A stretch of 19,117 nt of DNA from Acidobacteriota bacterium. GTDB taxonomy: Bacteria; Acidobacteriota; Vicinamibacteria; Vicinamibacterales; UBA2999. Shown in pieces: positions 8,026 to 15,178 of this stretch. The notes below the pieces were generated by a model that was not told the origin of the DNA, searched no databases, and saw nothing but the letters and a program-made list of their open reading frames with translations. The stretch spans positions 1 to 19,117 of the forward strand of contig JADZBZ010000226.1 in NCBI GenBank assembly GCA_020851835.1, written 5' to 3'. How positions within the stretch are numbered: position 1 is the stretch's first letter; every line of letters starts with the position of its first letter. The position numbers and the translations under genes were made by a program.

Positions 8026-8988
8026 CTACTTGTCGCTGAGCGTCTTCCGTGGGTAGACCTCGACGGTGTCGCCGATGACGATGGTCATGAGGTCGTAGCC
8101 GACCGCGAGGGGGCCCGAGTAGGTGCGGCGGGTGGGCCCGATCAGATCCTCGGCGGTGGCGGGCGAGGGCACGATGTGCGTGTAGACGGCCAGGCGCGGC
8201 TTGATACGGCTGAACAACGTGCCGGCCTGTTCGGGGGTGGTGTGGTGCGACATTACGCGTTCGATGGCGTGAGCCCCCTGTATCTGTGCCCGCCGCATTT
8301 CGACTTCGGGGCTGATCACCTCGTGCACGATCACGTCCACGCCCTTCGCGTGCTCGACGATGGGCTCGAAGTAGATGGTGTCGCCCGAAAACGCCACCGA
8401 TCGTCCCTGGTAGTCCACGCGGTAGCCGTAGGCCGGCGTGGTCACGCCGCCGTGTTCCACCGCGAAGGAGGTGACGCGCAGGCCATCCCGATCGAAAACC
8501 GCGCCGGGCGGCACGTCGCGCGCCGACAGGCGGGCGCCCTCGAGGGGGAACCCCTCGTCTTTCGAGCGTCTGTCCACGTCCCACTGGAAGGCCTGCTGCA
8601 GGTGGCCGGTCATCTCAACCGTGCCCGGGGGCCCGATCACCTCCAGGGCTTTCGCGCGGCCGAAGACCCAGCTGGTGAGCCAGAGATCCGGCAGGCCGAC
8701 GACGTGGTCCGAGTGCAGGTGGGTGACCAACAGCGTCTCCACGCCGGCCAGCGCGTCCCGCGCGCCGATCTCGAAGAGGCGTTGCGCGCTGCCGCGGCCG
8801 GCATCGATGACGATGCGATGCGCGCCGGCCTCCACGAGAATCGAGGGACCGAAGCGCTCCATGGTGGGGCGCGGGTTGCCGGTGCCAAGCAGCGTCACCT
8901 GCAGCGTGCCCGGCGCCGGCTGGGCGGTCGGGGCGGCCACCAGGACGGCAGCCGCGAGAATCAACCCGAGCGCGCCTCTCCGTGTCAT
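8026..8988 (-). CDS. Secreted MBL-fold metallo-hydrolase (RNase Z/AtsA-like)
   Basis: A 320-residue metallo-beta-lactamase-fold protein. The zinc motif is complete: THLHSDH at residues 89-95 (His90, His92, Asp94, His95), His179 (VEHGG), Asp203 (FSGDT) and His271 (YTHIV). The spacing and the sequence LLGTGNPRPTMERFGPSILVE place it in the RNase Z/arylsulfatase AtsA-like branch. A signal peptide at residues 2-25 (RRGALGLILAAAVLVAAP) argues for an exported hydrolase and against a tRNA-processing role; the substrate is unknown. The ATG at 8988 is supported by AGGAG about 7 nt upstream and by the signal peptide. It follows the ADOP permease gene by 40 bp on the same strand, so the two may be cotranscribed. 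Confidence 0.9.
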   Translation of the reverse strand: MTRRGALGLILAAAVLVAAPTAQPAPGTLQVTLLGTGNPRPTMERFGPSILVEAGAHRIVIDAGRGSAQRLFEIGARDALAGVETLLVTHLHSDHVVGLPDLWLTSWVFGRAKALEVIGPPGTVEMTGHLQQAFQWDVDRRSKDEGFPLEGARLSARDVPPGAVFDRDGLRVTSFAVEHGGVTTPAYGYRVDYQGRSVAFSGDTIYFEPIVEHAKGVDVIVHEVISPEVEMRRAQIQGAHAIERVMSHHTTPEQAGTLFSRIKPRLAVYTHIVPSPATAEDLIGPTRRTYSGPLAVGYDLMTIVIGDTVEVYPRKTLSDK

Positions 8989-9028
8989 GGTGTGCTCCTG
9001 CTCCTCGGCTCGACGGCGTTGGCTCCCG

Positions 9029-11461
9029 TTATTCCGCCCTGAGCGCTTCAACGGGATCCACGCTCGCCGCGCGGCGGGCCGGGATGGCGCTTGCCGCGAC
9101 CGCGGCGATGGCCAGCACGGCAAAAGCCGCCATGAACGCGCGCGCGTCGGTCGCGTCGAGGCCAAAGAGAAAAGCCCGAGCGCTCTCGGTGAGCGACCAC
9201 GCGACGCCGCCGCCGAGCACCAGGCCGCAGGCCACCAGCGCACCGGCATGGCCGAGGACCATCCTGACGACAGCAGCCCGCGACGCGCCGAGCGCCATGC
9301 GCACGCCGATCTCGCGCGTGCGTTGGGCCACCGCGTGGGCGAGCATGCCGTAGATGCCTACGGCCGAGATGACGAGCCCGAGCATCCCGAAGAGCCCCAG
9401 CAGCAGCATGTTCAGCTTCCGCTGCGCCACGCGGCGTGCCATCAGCTCGTCCATCGTCCGGACGTTGCGGAGGGGCACGTCGGGGAACACCTGAGACATC
9501 GCCGTCTTGACGATGGGCAGGACCTCGTACGGGCTGCCGGTCGTGCGAATGAGCAGTTCCCCCAGGCCCTGCCCGGCCTGGGCGAGCGGCAGGTAGATTT
9601 CCGGGAGCGGGTCGGTTTCGAGGCTCGTCTGGTGGACGTCGCCGACGACGCCAACGATGGTTCGCGGCTTGTCGTTCACGCTGACCGACCGGCCCACCGG
9701 ATCGTCGCCGGGGAAGTACTTCCGGGCGACGGCTTCGTTGACGAGGATGACGTCGGGCGCGCCCTCGCGGTCTGTGTCCGCGAAGAGTCGCCCGCGGCGG
9801 AGGGGAATCCTCAGCGTCTGGTGATAGGCGGGCGAGACGCGGCGTACGCTGACCCCCTGGTCACCCTGGATCTCGTGTCCCTGAACCGTGAACGTGGTGA
9901 CGCTCATCCCCGTGCCGAACGGCAGACCGCCGACGATGAAGGAGGCCTGGGCGATACCGGGCTGGCCGTTGAGGCGGTCCACGAGATCGAGGTATTCCCG
10001 GTGCCGATCCGGCGGGCCGTCGGGCGAGAAGCGCGGCAAGACCCGCACGGTCAGGACGTTGGACGGATCGAAGCCGGGATCGATGCGCATGAGCGTCGCG
10101 AAGCTGCCGGTGAAGAGCGCCGCGCCAACCAGCAGCACCACGGCCAGCGCCACCTCGGCGACGATGAGCACGCTGCGGACGCGGTGACGGGCGTGGCCCA
10201 CGGTGCCCCGCCCACCGTCCTTGAGCGCGAGGACCAGATCGGGCCGCGACAGTTGCAGGGCCGGAGCGATGCCGAACCCGGTGCCGGTCAGCACGGCCAC
10301 CGCCGCGGTCACGGCCAGCACCCGCATGTCCACGGCGATGGCGCTGACGCGGGCCACGCCATCCGGCATGGCGCCCTTCAGCACCCAGACACCCCACCAG
10401 GCCAGCCCCACCGCCAGCACGGTGCCGGCGAGCGCGAGGACGACGTTCTCGACGAGCAGTTGCCGGATGAGCCGCCCCCGGCCGGCGCCGAGCGCGGCCC
10501 GTACGCCGATGTCCCGCTCGCGCGTGGTCGCTCGAGCGAGCTGCAGCGTCGCCACGTTGATGCAGGCGATGAGCAGGACCAGGCCGACCGCGCCCAGCAG
10601 CATCAGCATCCACGTCTTCGTCCGCGTTCCGATGACGTGGTCGTGCAGCGGACGCACGCCGACGAGCGAGTCCTTGTTCCACTCCGGGTAGGCCTGCTGC
10701 AGCGACGCGGCAATCTGGTCCATCCGGGCCTGCGCCTGCTCGATCGTGACGCCGGGTTTGAGGCGCCCGATCGTCTGCAGGTAGATGCTGATCCAGTTGG
10801 GATTCCGGACGCGTTCGGCCTCCGGCACGACGTAGGGGACGTACAGATCGGAGGGGCGCGCCGCGCCGACCGGATAGGTGAAGTCGGGGGGCATGACCCC
10901 GATCACTTCGTAGGACTGGCCTTCGAGAGGGATGGTCCGTCCGAGAATCGCGGGGTCGCCTCCAAACCGGTTGCGCCACATCGCGTCCCCCAGGACGACG
11001 ACCCGGTTGCGCCCGTCCACTTCGTGGGCGGTCGTGAACGGCCGGCCCAGTGCCGGCTTCACCCGCAGCACGTCGAAGAATTCGGAGGTCACGCGAAGGG
11101 CGCGCACCTCTTCGGGCTCTCCGCCGGGCTCGTGAAGCGTGTAGCCTTCGCCGGTCAGGGCCGCGAAGGACTCGAAGACGTCCTGCTCGGCGGACCAGTC
11201 CAGGTAGTTCTGCGGCGCGACGCTGCTGAGCGCCGAGGGGTCGCGCTCCGGGTCGGGCTCGGCCGGCGGCGGTCGCCGCTCGCCAACCGCGACCAGCCGG
11301 TCGTGCTCGTCGAAGGGCAGCGCGCGCAACACCACGGCGTTCACCACCGAGAAGATGGCGGTGCTGGCGCCGATGCCCAGGGCCAGGACGACCAGCGCGA
11401 CAAAGGTCAGAGTTCTGGCGGCGGTAAGTGAACGGATGGCGGCAACGAGATCAGCGTGCAT
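9029..11461 (-). CDS. ADOP-type ABC transporter permease (MacB/FtsX-like)
   Basis: An 810-residue inner-membrane permease with the layout of the acidobacterial duplicated orphan permease (ADOP) family. It has an N-terminal membrane segment (residues about 15-40, VLALGIGASTAIFSVVNAVVLRALPF), a periplasmic MacB-like domain, an FtsX segment group around residues 265-400, a second similar half, and the C-terminal FtsX helices ending in RRAASVDPVEALRAE. The family is called orphan because the ATPase is usually not encoded next door, and none is present here. The role is unknown; relatives export peptides or act in envelope mechanotransmission. The ATG at 11461 was chosen because MHADLVAAIRSL aligns with the usual start of this family; a GTG at 11491 is in frame. 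A TACAAT hexamer 8 nt before this ATG may be a -10 box. Confidence 0.92.
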   Translation of the reverse strand: MHADLVAAIRSLTAARTLTFVALVVLALGIGASTAIFSVVNAVVLRALPFDEHDRLVAVGERRPPPAEPDPERDPSALSSVAPQNYLDWSAEQDVFESFAALTGEGYTLHEPGGEPEEVRALRVTSEFFDVLRVKPALGRPFTTAHEVDGRNRVVVLGDAMWRNRFGGDPAILGRTIPLEGQSYEVIGVMPPDFTYPVGAARPSDLYVPYVVPEAERVRNPNWISIYLQTIGRLKPGVTIEQAQARMDQIAASLQQAYPEWNKDSLVGVRPLHDHVIGTRTKTWMLMLLGAVGLVLLIACINVATLQLARATTRERDIGVRAALGAGRGRLIRQLLVENVVLALAGTVLAVGLAWWGVWVLKGAMPDGVARVSAIAVDMRVLAVTAAVAVLTGTGFGIAPALQLSRPDLVLALKDGGRGTVGHARHRVRSVLIVAEVALAVVLLVGAALFTGSFATLMRIDPGFDPSNVLTVRVLPRFSPDGPPDRHREYLDLVDRLNGQPGIAQASFIVGGLPFGTGMSVTTFTVQGHEIQGDQGVSVRRVSPAYHQTLRIPLRRGRLFADTDREGAPDVILVNEAVARKYFPGDDPVGRSVSVNDKPRTIVGVVGDVHQTSLETDPLPEIYLPLAQAGQGLGELLIRTTGSPYEVLPIVKTAMSQVFPDVPLRNVRTMDELMARRVAQRKLNMLLLGLFGMLGLVISAVGIYGMLAHAVAQRTREIGVRMALGASRAAVVRMVLGHAGALVACGLVLGGGVAWSLTESARAFLFGLDATDARAFMAAFAVLAIAAVAASAIPARRAASVDPVEALRAE

Positions 11462-11469
11462 CGCGACCG

Positions 11470-11475
11470 ATTGTA
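11470..11475 (-). promoter_or_regulatory. Possible -10 box (TACAAT) for the ADOP permease gene
   Basis: TACAAT (five of six consensus positions) ends 9 nt before the chosen ATG at 11461, with 8 nt between. As with the aldo/keto reductase gene there is no clear Shine-Dalgarno sequence. This suggests a very short or absent 5' leader. No convincing -35 was found. If the GTG at 11491 were the real start, the hexamer would be inside the coding region. Confidence 0.35.
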
Positions 11476-11535
11476 TGCCGTGACCGGCCACCCGAGGCTT
11501 CCCTTCAGCCGGGAATGGTGGTGTAGTGACGTTGA

Positions 11536-11539
11536 GGAG
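11536..11539 (+). promoter_or_regulatory. Ribosome binding site GGAG deciding between two adjacent ATGs
   Basis: The sequence GAGGAGACGATGATG offers ATGs at 11543 and 11546. GGAG ends 3 nt before the first and 6 nt before the second, so the second is the better start. Confidence 0.6.
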
Positions 11540-11545
11540 ACGATG

Positions 11546-12124
11546 ATGACGTATCAGGGCTGGTTTCGGTCCGCGACGGCGGTAGCGCTGGCAGGCGGCT
11601 TGCTGGTGGCTCCGGCCGCCCCTCGGGCCCGGCAGCAGCCGACGCCCATCGAGCTCGATGCCGCCACACTCGCCGCGCGCACCGATGCCGCACGCGCCAT
11701 CATCCCGCTGCTGGGGGACGTCAAACGGCGCGTCGAACCCGGGGTACAGGCACAGACGGGCACAGGCTCGCCCACTTCGCCCTTCACGGGCACGCCGACC
11801 ACCGTCTTCTCGGTCACGCTCAGCAAGCGCCCCCCCGCAGACCCCCAGGTAGTGCAGGCCATGGACCGCCTGCTGAAATGGGAACCCGGCAACCGCTCGG
11901 CCGAGTACGAGGCGGCGCTCTTCGATCGGTGGTTCGAGCGTCTGTCATCGAGGGCTTCCGCTCAAGGGACGCAGCGCGGGTTGGTGTCGTGCGACGCCGG
12001 ATGCGTGGCCCGGACGATGACCTCGCTCGACGGGACGTGGGGGAAGACGGACGCTGAACGGGCCGAAGCTCGAGACGAGGTGTTGCTCGAGACGCTGGCC
12101 GAAGCGGTGAAGACGAAGGAGTAG
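11546..12124 (+). CDS. Secreted protein of unknown function
   Basis: A 192-residue protein that I do not recognise. It begins with a likely Sec signal peptide (MTYQGWFRSATAVALAGGLLVAPAAPRARQ is split by a hydrophobic core at residues 9-25, with a probable cut near ARA). The mature part is polar and mostly helical at its C-terminus (residues about 155-192, rich in Glu, Ala and Arg), with a middle Thr/Pro/Gly-rich stretch (GTGSPTSPFTGTP). Only two cysteines lie in the mature part (SCDAGC), close enough to form a disulfide or bind a metal; this is inference. Codon use resembles its neighbours and the frame is clean, so it is a believable gene. It is divergent from the ADOP permease gene and its stop lies 18 bp from the end of hisA on the opposite strand. 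Confidence 0.7.
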   Translation: MTYQGWFRSATAVALAGGLLVAPAAPRARQQPTPIELDAATLAARTDAARAIIPLLGDVKRRVEPGVQAQTGTGSPTSPFTGTPTTVFSVTLSKRPPADPQVVQAMDRLLKWEPGNRSAEYEAALFDRWFERLSSRASAQGTQRGLVSCDAGCVARTMTSLDGTWGKTDAERAEARDEVLLETLAEAVKTKE

Positions 12125-12146
12125 TGAACTGTCCCCCACCGTTCAC
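12124..12146. terminator. Inverted repeat between convergent stop codons
   Basis: GTGAAC and GTTCAC form a perfect 6-bp stem around an 11-nt loop (TGTCCCCCACC). The hairpin overlaps the last base of the unknown-protein stop codon and the hisA stop codon. There is no U tract on either strand, so any terminator activity would be weak or factor-assisted; it may instead be a dispersed repeat. Confidence 0.3.
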
Positions 12147-13105
12147 CCAATCGCCAGACTCCCGGTGTAGATCGCCATTCCGACCACCGCGTCCACCTGC
12201 ATCGCGTCCAGCGCGTCGATTTCCTCGCGCGTGGTGATACCACCGGCGGCGGTCACGCGCCGGGCGGTCGCCTCGCGGACGGCCCGGATGGCCGCCATGT
12301 CGGTGCCCTGCATCAGGCCTTCCCTGTCCACGTGCGTGTAAAGGAACTCCGCGCAATAGGGTTCGAGCACGCGGACCGCCTCCACGGGCCCGAGCGGGAG
12401 CGTCGTCTTCCAACCGTGAATCACGACGCGTCCGCCTTTGGCGTCCACGGCGGCGATGACGCGGTCGGGACCGACCGCGTCGGCGAGTGCCTGCGCGAAG
12501 TCGTGGTCGATTAGGGGTGACGCCGCCGGGGCTGAAGCCGCCGGGTCTGTCCCCGCCGCCGGGAGTGTCCCCGCCGCCGGGACTGTCCCCGCCGCCGGGA
12601 CTGTCCCCGCCGCCGGGACTGAAGTCCCGGCGCTCCGGAAAGCCGGGGCAGGTCGGAGCGCCGGGTCGGATCGGAGCGCCGGGACTTTAGCCGGGTCGGA
12701 TCGGAGCGCCGGGACTTTAGCCGGGTCGGATCGGAGCGCCGGGACTTTAGTCCCGGCGAGGGCAGTCCCGGCGAGGGCAGACCCGGCATCGCCCTGGCCG
12801 GGTCCGCGGAACAGCGCCGACCCGGCGATGACCGCCTGCGCGCCGGCGGCCAGCAGTTCTTCGGCCCGCGCCACCGTCCGCACCCCGCCACCCACGCGGC
12901 AGGGCAGCGCCGCCGCGATACGCCGGACGAGCGCGTCGTTGTTGCCGCGCGACATCGCCGCGTCCAGGTCGATGAGTTGCACCTTCGGGAAGCGCGCGAA
13001 CTTCGCAATCCACGCATCGATGTCGTCGCTGGCCAGGGCCAGTTTCGCGCCCTGCACGAGTTGGACGATGCGGCCGTTCTGGAGGTCGATGGACGGGATC
13101 AACAT
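12143..13105 (-). CDS. hisA: HisA (ProFAR isomerase) with a large in-frame repeat insertion
   Basis: 1-(5-phosphoribosyl)-5-[(5-phosphoribosylamino)methylideneamino]imidazole-4-carboxamide isomerase, the fourth step of histidine synthesis. Both catalytic aspartates are present: Asp7 (IPSIDLQNG) and Asp221 (AAVDAKGG); VGGGVR, IAGSALF, THVDREG and AAGGIT mark the other barrel strands. The protein has 320 residues where the family usually has about 240. The excess, residues about 101-198, sits right after strand 4 (GSALFR) and before the helix leading to strand 5 (DHDFAQALADAVG). It is made of repeats: ALAGT twice, KVPALRSDPA three times, then about five hexapeptides of the type VPAAGT. The flanking barrel is intact and in one frame, so I treat the gene as functional, with the insertion as a surface loop. 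The ATG at 13105 matches the family start; there is no evident ribosome binding site, and hisF ends 23 bp upstream. Confidence 0.93.
   Translation of the reverse strand: MLIPSIDLQNGRIVQLVQGAKLALASDDIDAWIAKFARFPKVQLIDLDAAMSRGNNDALVRRIAAALPCRVGGGVRTVARAEELLAAGAQAVIAGSALFRGPGQGDAGSALAGTALAGTKVPALRSDPAKVPALRSDPAKVPALRSDPALRPAPAFRSAGTSVPAAGTVPAAGTVPAAGTLPAAGTDPAASAPAASPLIDHDFAQALADAVGPDRVIAAVDAKGGRVVIHGWKTTLPLGPVEAVRVLEPYCAEFLYTHVDREGLMQGTDMAAIRAVREATARRVTAAGGITTREEIDALDAMQVDAVVGMAIYTGSLAIG
12537..12626. repeat. 18-bp tandem repeat inside hisA
   Basis: Five consecutive copies begin at 12537, 12555, 12573, 12591 and 12609. The consensus is GCCGCCGGGACTGTCCCC; copies three and four are identical, the first two differ by one or two bases, and the fifth diverges after GCCGCCGGGACTG into a palindrome. 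On the hisA strand each unit encodes the hexapeptide VPAAGT or a close variant, so array length changes keep the frame. A degenerate unit (GCCGCCGGGGCTGAA) lies just before the array at 12523. Confidence 0.9.
12611..12632. repeat. Palindrome, copy 1 in hisA
   Basis: Perfect 10-bp arms, CGCCGGGACT at 12611-12620 and AGTCCCGGCG at 12623-12632, with the two-base centre GA. The right flank continues CTCC. The same palindrome occurs at 12737-12758 (centre TT) and at 18447-18468 in hisG (centre GA). Confidence 0.9.
12661..12750. repeat. 30-bp tandem repeat inside hisA, three identical copies
   Basis: Identical 30-bp units at 12661-12690, 12691-12720 and 12721-12750, each beginning CCGGGTCGGATCGGAGCGCC and ending GGGACTTTAG. 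On the hisA strand each encodes KVPALRSDPA. Perfect identity points to recent duplication. The last copy runs into a second full palindrome at 12737-12758, so the units look like half-palindromes duplicated with a spacer. Confidence 0.92.
12737..12758. repeat. Palindrome, copy 2 in hisA
   Basis: Arms CGCCGGGACT at 12737-12746 and AGTCCCGGCG at 12749-12758 around the centre TT. Its left flank is GGAG, matching the right flank CTCC of copy 1, so the complete element may be GGAG plus arm, a 2-nt centre, then arm plus CTCC. Confidence 0.9.
12751..12780. repeat. 15-bp tandem repeat inside hisA, two identical copies
   Basis: TCCCGGCGAGGGCAG occurs at 12751-12765 and again at 12766-12780, followed by the divergent ACCCGGC. 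Each unit encodes ALAGT on the hisA strand. This marks the N-terminal edge of the insertion in the protein. Confidence 0.88.
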
Positions 13106-13128
13106 GTGGCAGGTGTGGACAGGTGCGA

Positions 13129-13941
13129 TCAGTCGCGTTGGGGGTGGACCGGCGCGTCGGGCGCGCCGGGTGCGGTCCCGTGCCCGGGCAGCCGCACCGG
13201 GATGTTCCGTTCGTGCAGAAAGCCTTTCAGCGCTTCGACGCTGTGCTCGTTGAAGTGAAAGATCGACGCCGCCAGCGCCGCGTCGGCGTGGCCGGTGGTG
13301 AAGACCTCGGCGAAGTGCTCGAAGGTGCCGGCGCCGCCCGAGGCGATGACCGGGATGTTCACCGCGTCCGAGACCGCCGCGGTGAGCGCGCAGTCGAACC
13401 CGCTCTTGGTGCCGTCACGATCGATCGACGTCAGCAGTATCTCTCCCGCGCCGCGCTCGGTCGCTTCGCGCGCCCAGTCCACGGCATCCCGCGCTGTCTC
13501 GGCCTGTCCGCTCCGCACATAAACGGCGGCACGGCCGTCCTGCCACCTGGCGTCGATGGCCACCACCACCGCCTGGCTGCCGTAGCGGCGCGCCAATGTC
13601 GTGATGAGCGAAGGGTCCAGCAGGGCCGCCGTGTTGAGGCTCACCTTGTCGGCCCCCGCCTCCACCGCCGCCGCCGCATCGCCTTCGGTACGGATGCCGC
13701 CGCCGACGCACAGAGGCAGGAAGATTTCGTGGGCCACCGCGGCAATGGTCTGCGAGCGGGCCTGCCGGGCTTCGAGCGTGGCCGTGACGTCGAGAATGAC
13801 GATCTCGTCGATGCCCTCCACGTTGTAGCGCCGGGCCAGCAGGGCCGGGTCGCCGGCTTCGCGCAACCCCTCGAAGTTGATGCCCTTCACGACGCGGCCG
13901 TCGCGGACGTCGAGACAGGCAATGATGCGTTTGGAGAGCAT
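13129..13941 (-). CDS. hisF: HisF, cyclase subunit of imidazole glycerol phosphate synthase
   Basis: The 270-residue cyclase subunit that, with HisH, turns PRFAR and glutamine-derived ammonia into imidazole glycerol phosphate and AICAR. The two catalytic aspartates sit at their usual numbers, Asp11 (IIACLDVRDG) and Asp130 (VVVAIDAR). CVGGGIRT, DKVSLNTAA, TSIDRDGT and IASGGAGTFEHF complete the phosphate-binding pattern of the barrel. The family is usually about 250-258 residues; here a tail after NIPVR (RLPGHGTAPGAPDAPVHPQRD) is extra and Pro/Ala/Gly-rich. The ATG at 13941 shares its A with the hisH stop codon (TAATG), so translation is probably coupled. Confidence 0.96.
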   Translation of the reverse strand: MLSKRIIACLDVRDGRVVKGINFEGLREAGDPALLARRYNVEGIDEIVILDVTATLEARQARSQTIAAVAHEIFLPLCVGGGIRTEGDAAAAVEAGADKVSLNTAALLDPSLITTLARRYGSQAVVVAIDARWQDGRAAVYVRSGQAETARDAVDWAREATERGAGEILLTSIDRDGTKSGFDCALTAAVSDAVNIPVIASGGAGTFEHFAEVFTTGHADAALAASIFHFNEHSVEALKGFLHERNIPVRLPGHGTAPGAPDAPVHPQRD

Positions 13942-14594
13942 TACGCCTGGATCAACCAGTTGCGGAGGATCCGGAGTCCGGCGTCGCCGGACTTCTCCGG
14001 GTGGAACTGCACGCCGGCGACGAGCCCGTTCTCGACGGCGGCGCTGAACGGCATGCCGTGCACGGTGATGGCGGCGGTGGCCGCCACGACGGGCGCGGCG
14101 TAGGAATGCGTGAAGTAGACCTGCGTGCCTTCAACGAGCCCCTCGAAGAGGCGGCTGGGCTTGGGAAAGACGAGGGAGTTCCATCCCACGTGCGGTACCT
14201 TGAGCCGGCGTCCGATAGTCTGCTGCCGGTCGCCGTCCTTGGACGGCGACTCGTGGTCCACCGACTGGCGATCCGAGAGCAGCGTGCACCGGCCGGCCAT
14301 CAGGCCCAGGCCCGGCACCGCTGGCGCCTCCGTCGAGCCCTCGAACAGCCACTGCAGCCCGACGCAGATGCCGAGTAGCGGCGTCGATCGATCCACCGCC
14401 TCAAGGATCGCGGTCCGCCACGGGGCATCGAGCGCGGAGGTAGCGCTGAAGTGGCCCACTCCCGGCACGATGATACCGGCCGCGCGTGCCACCTCATCCG
14501 GCGACGCCGGCGTCCAGAACGCCGCGCCGAGCGCGCCGAGAGCCTTTCGCACCGACGTCAGGTTGCCCGCGCCGTAGTCCACCAGCGCAATCAC
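13941..14594 (-). CDS. hisH: HisH, glutamine amidotransferase subunit of IGP synthase
   Basis: A 217-residue class I glutamine amidotransferase that supplies ammonia to HisF. The triad is Cys77 (LLGICVGLQWLF), His198 and Glu200 (GVQFHPEKSG); IVPGVGHF and KVPHVGWNSL are typical of HisH. Residues about 108-130, between GRCTLLS and LKVPHVGWN, are an extra segment of about 20 residues relative to well-known HisH proteins. That segment contains a 22-bp palindrome at the DNA level. The GTG at 14594 overlaps the hisB stop codon as GTGA, fixing the start and suggesting coupled translation; the stop overlaps the hisF ATG by one base. Confidence 0.95.
   Translation of the reverse strand: MIALVDYGAGNLTSVRKALGALGAAFWTPASPDEVARAAGIIVPGVGHFSATSALDAPWRTAILEAVDRSTPLLGICVGLQWLFEGSTEAPAVPGLGLMAGRCTLLSDRQSVDHESPSKDGDRQQTIGRRLKVPHVGWNSLVFPKPSRLFEGLVEGTQVYFTHSYAAPVVAATAAITVHGMPFSAAVENGLVAGVQFHPEKSGDAGLRILRNWLIQA
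14229..14250. repeat. Perfect 22-bp palindrome in the hisH insertion
   Basis: Arms GTCGCCGTCC at 14229-14238 and GGACGGCGAC at 14241-14250 flank the centre TT. The layout (10-bp arms, 2-nt centre) matches the hisA and hisG palindromes but the sequence differs. It encodes HisH residues 115-122, inside the segment absent from typical HisH. Confidence 0.85.
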
Positions 14595-15178
14595 AGCAGG
14601 CCCTTGGTGCTCGGCAGCATCTTCGCCAGCCGCTTGTCCTTCGCGCAGGCCACGCGCAGCGCGCGGCCGAAGGCCTTGAAGCAGGCCTCGATCTTGTGAT
14701 GGTTCGACCGGCCGTAAAGCACCTTCACGTGCACGTTCGCGCGCGCGCCCATGGCGAAGCCTTCGAAGAAGTCGTGCACGAGCTCGGCCTGCAGGTCGCC
14801 GACCAGGCGCACCTTCACCTTCGTATCGACGACCGTGTGCGGGCGGCCGCTCAGGTCGACGGCGGCCACGGCCAGCGTCTCGTCCATCGGCATGACGAAG
14901 TAGCCGGCCCGGTTGATCCCGCGTTTGTCGCCCAGCGCCCTGGCCACGGCCTCGCCGAAGGCAATCCCGACGTCTTCCACGGTGTGGTGCTGATCGACGT
15001 CGAGGTCGCCCGACGCCTGCACCTTCAGGTCGAAGCCGCCGTGGCGGGCCACCAGGTCCAGCATGTGATCCAGGAAACGGATGCCCGTCTGGTTCGCGAA
15101 CGTGCCCGTGCCGTCGATGTTCAGCGAGAACCGGATCCGGGTTTCGGCCGTCCGCCGGTCGATTACCGCGCGCCGCAC
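14591..15178 (-). CDS. hisB: HisB, imidazoleglycerol-phosphate dehydratase
   Basis: A 195-residue monofunctional dehydratase that converts imidazole glycerol phosphate to imidazole acetol phosphate. The two duplicated manganese motifs are present: DQHHTVEDVG in the first half and SNHHKIEACF in the second, together with GIRFLDHMLD and EGFAMGARANVHVKV. There is no histidinol-phosphatase domain, unlike the fused enterobacterial HisB, so that step needs another gene. The GTG at 15178 was chosen because GGAGG stands 4 nt upstream and the length then equals the family norm; it overlaps the end of hisC by 16 nt. The stop overlaps the hisH GTG. Confidence 0.95.
   Translation of the reverse strand: MRRAVIDRRTAETRIRFSLNIDGTGTFANQTGIRFLDHMLDLVARHGGFDLKVQASGDLDVDQHHTVEDVGIAFGEAVARALGDKRGINRAGYFVMPMDETLAVAAVDLSGRPHTVVDTKVKVRLVGDLQAELVHDFFEGFAMGARANVHVKVLYGRSNHHKIEACFKAFGRALRVACAKDKRLAKMLPSTKGLL

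Noticed and set aside
8438..11431. A 997-codon plus-strand frame opposite the ADOP permease and hydrolase genes
   Set aside because: It is an antisense shadow: Arg, His and Pro-rich with no domain pattern, while the minus strand shows two complete known families.
12521..12780. CRISPR array
   Set aside because: The repeats are contiguous with no unique spacers, have three different unit lengths, and encode an in-frame peptide inside hisA.
12143..13105. hisA as a pseudogene broken by the insertion
   Set aside because: The frame is continuous, both catalytic aspartates and all barrel motifs are present, and every repeat unit is a multiple of three.
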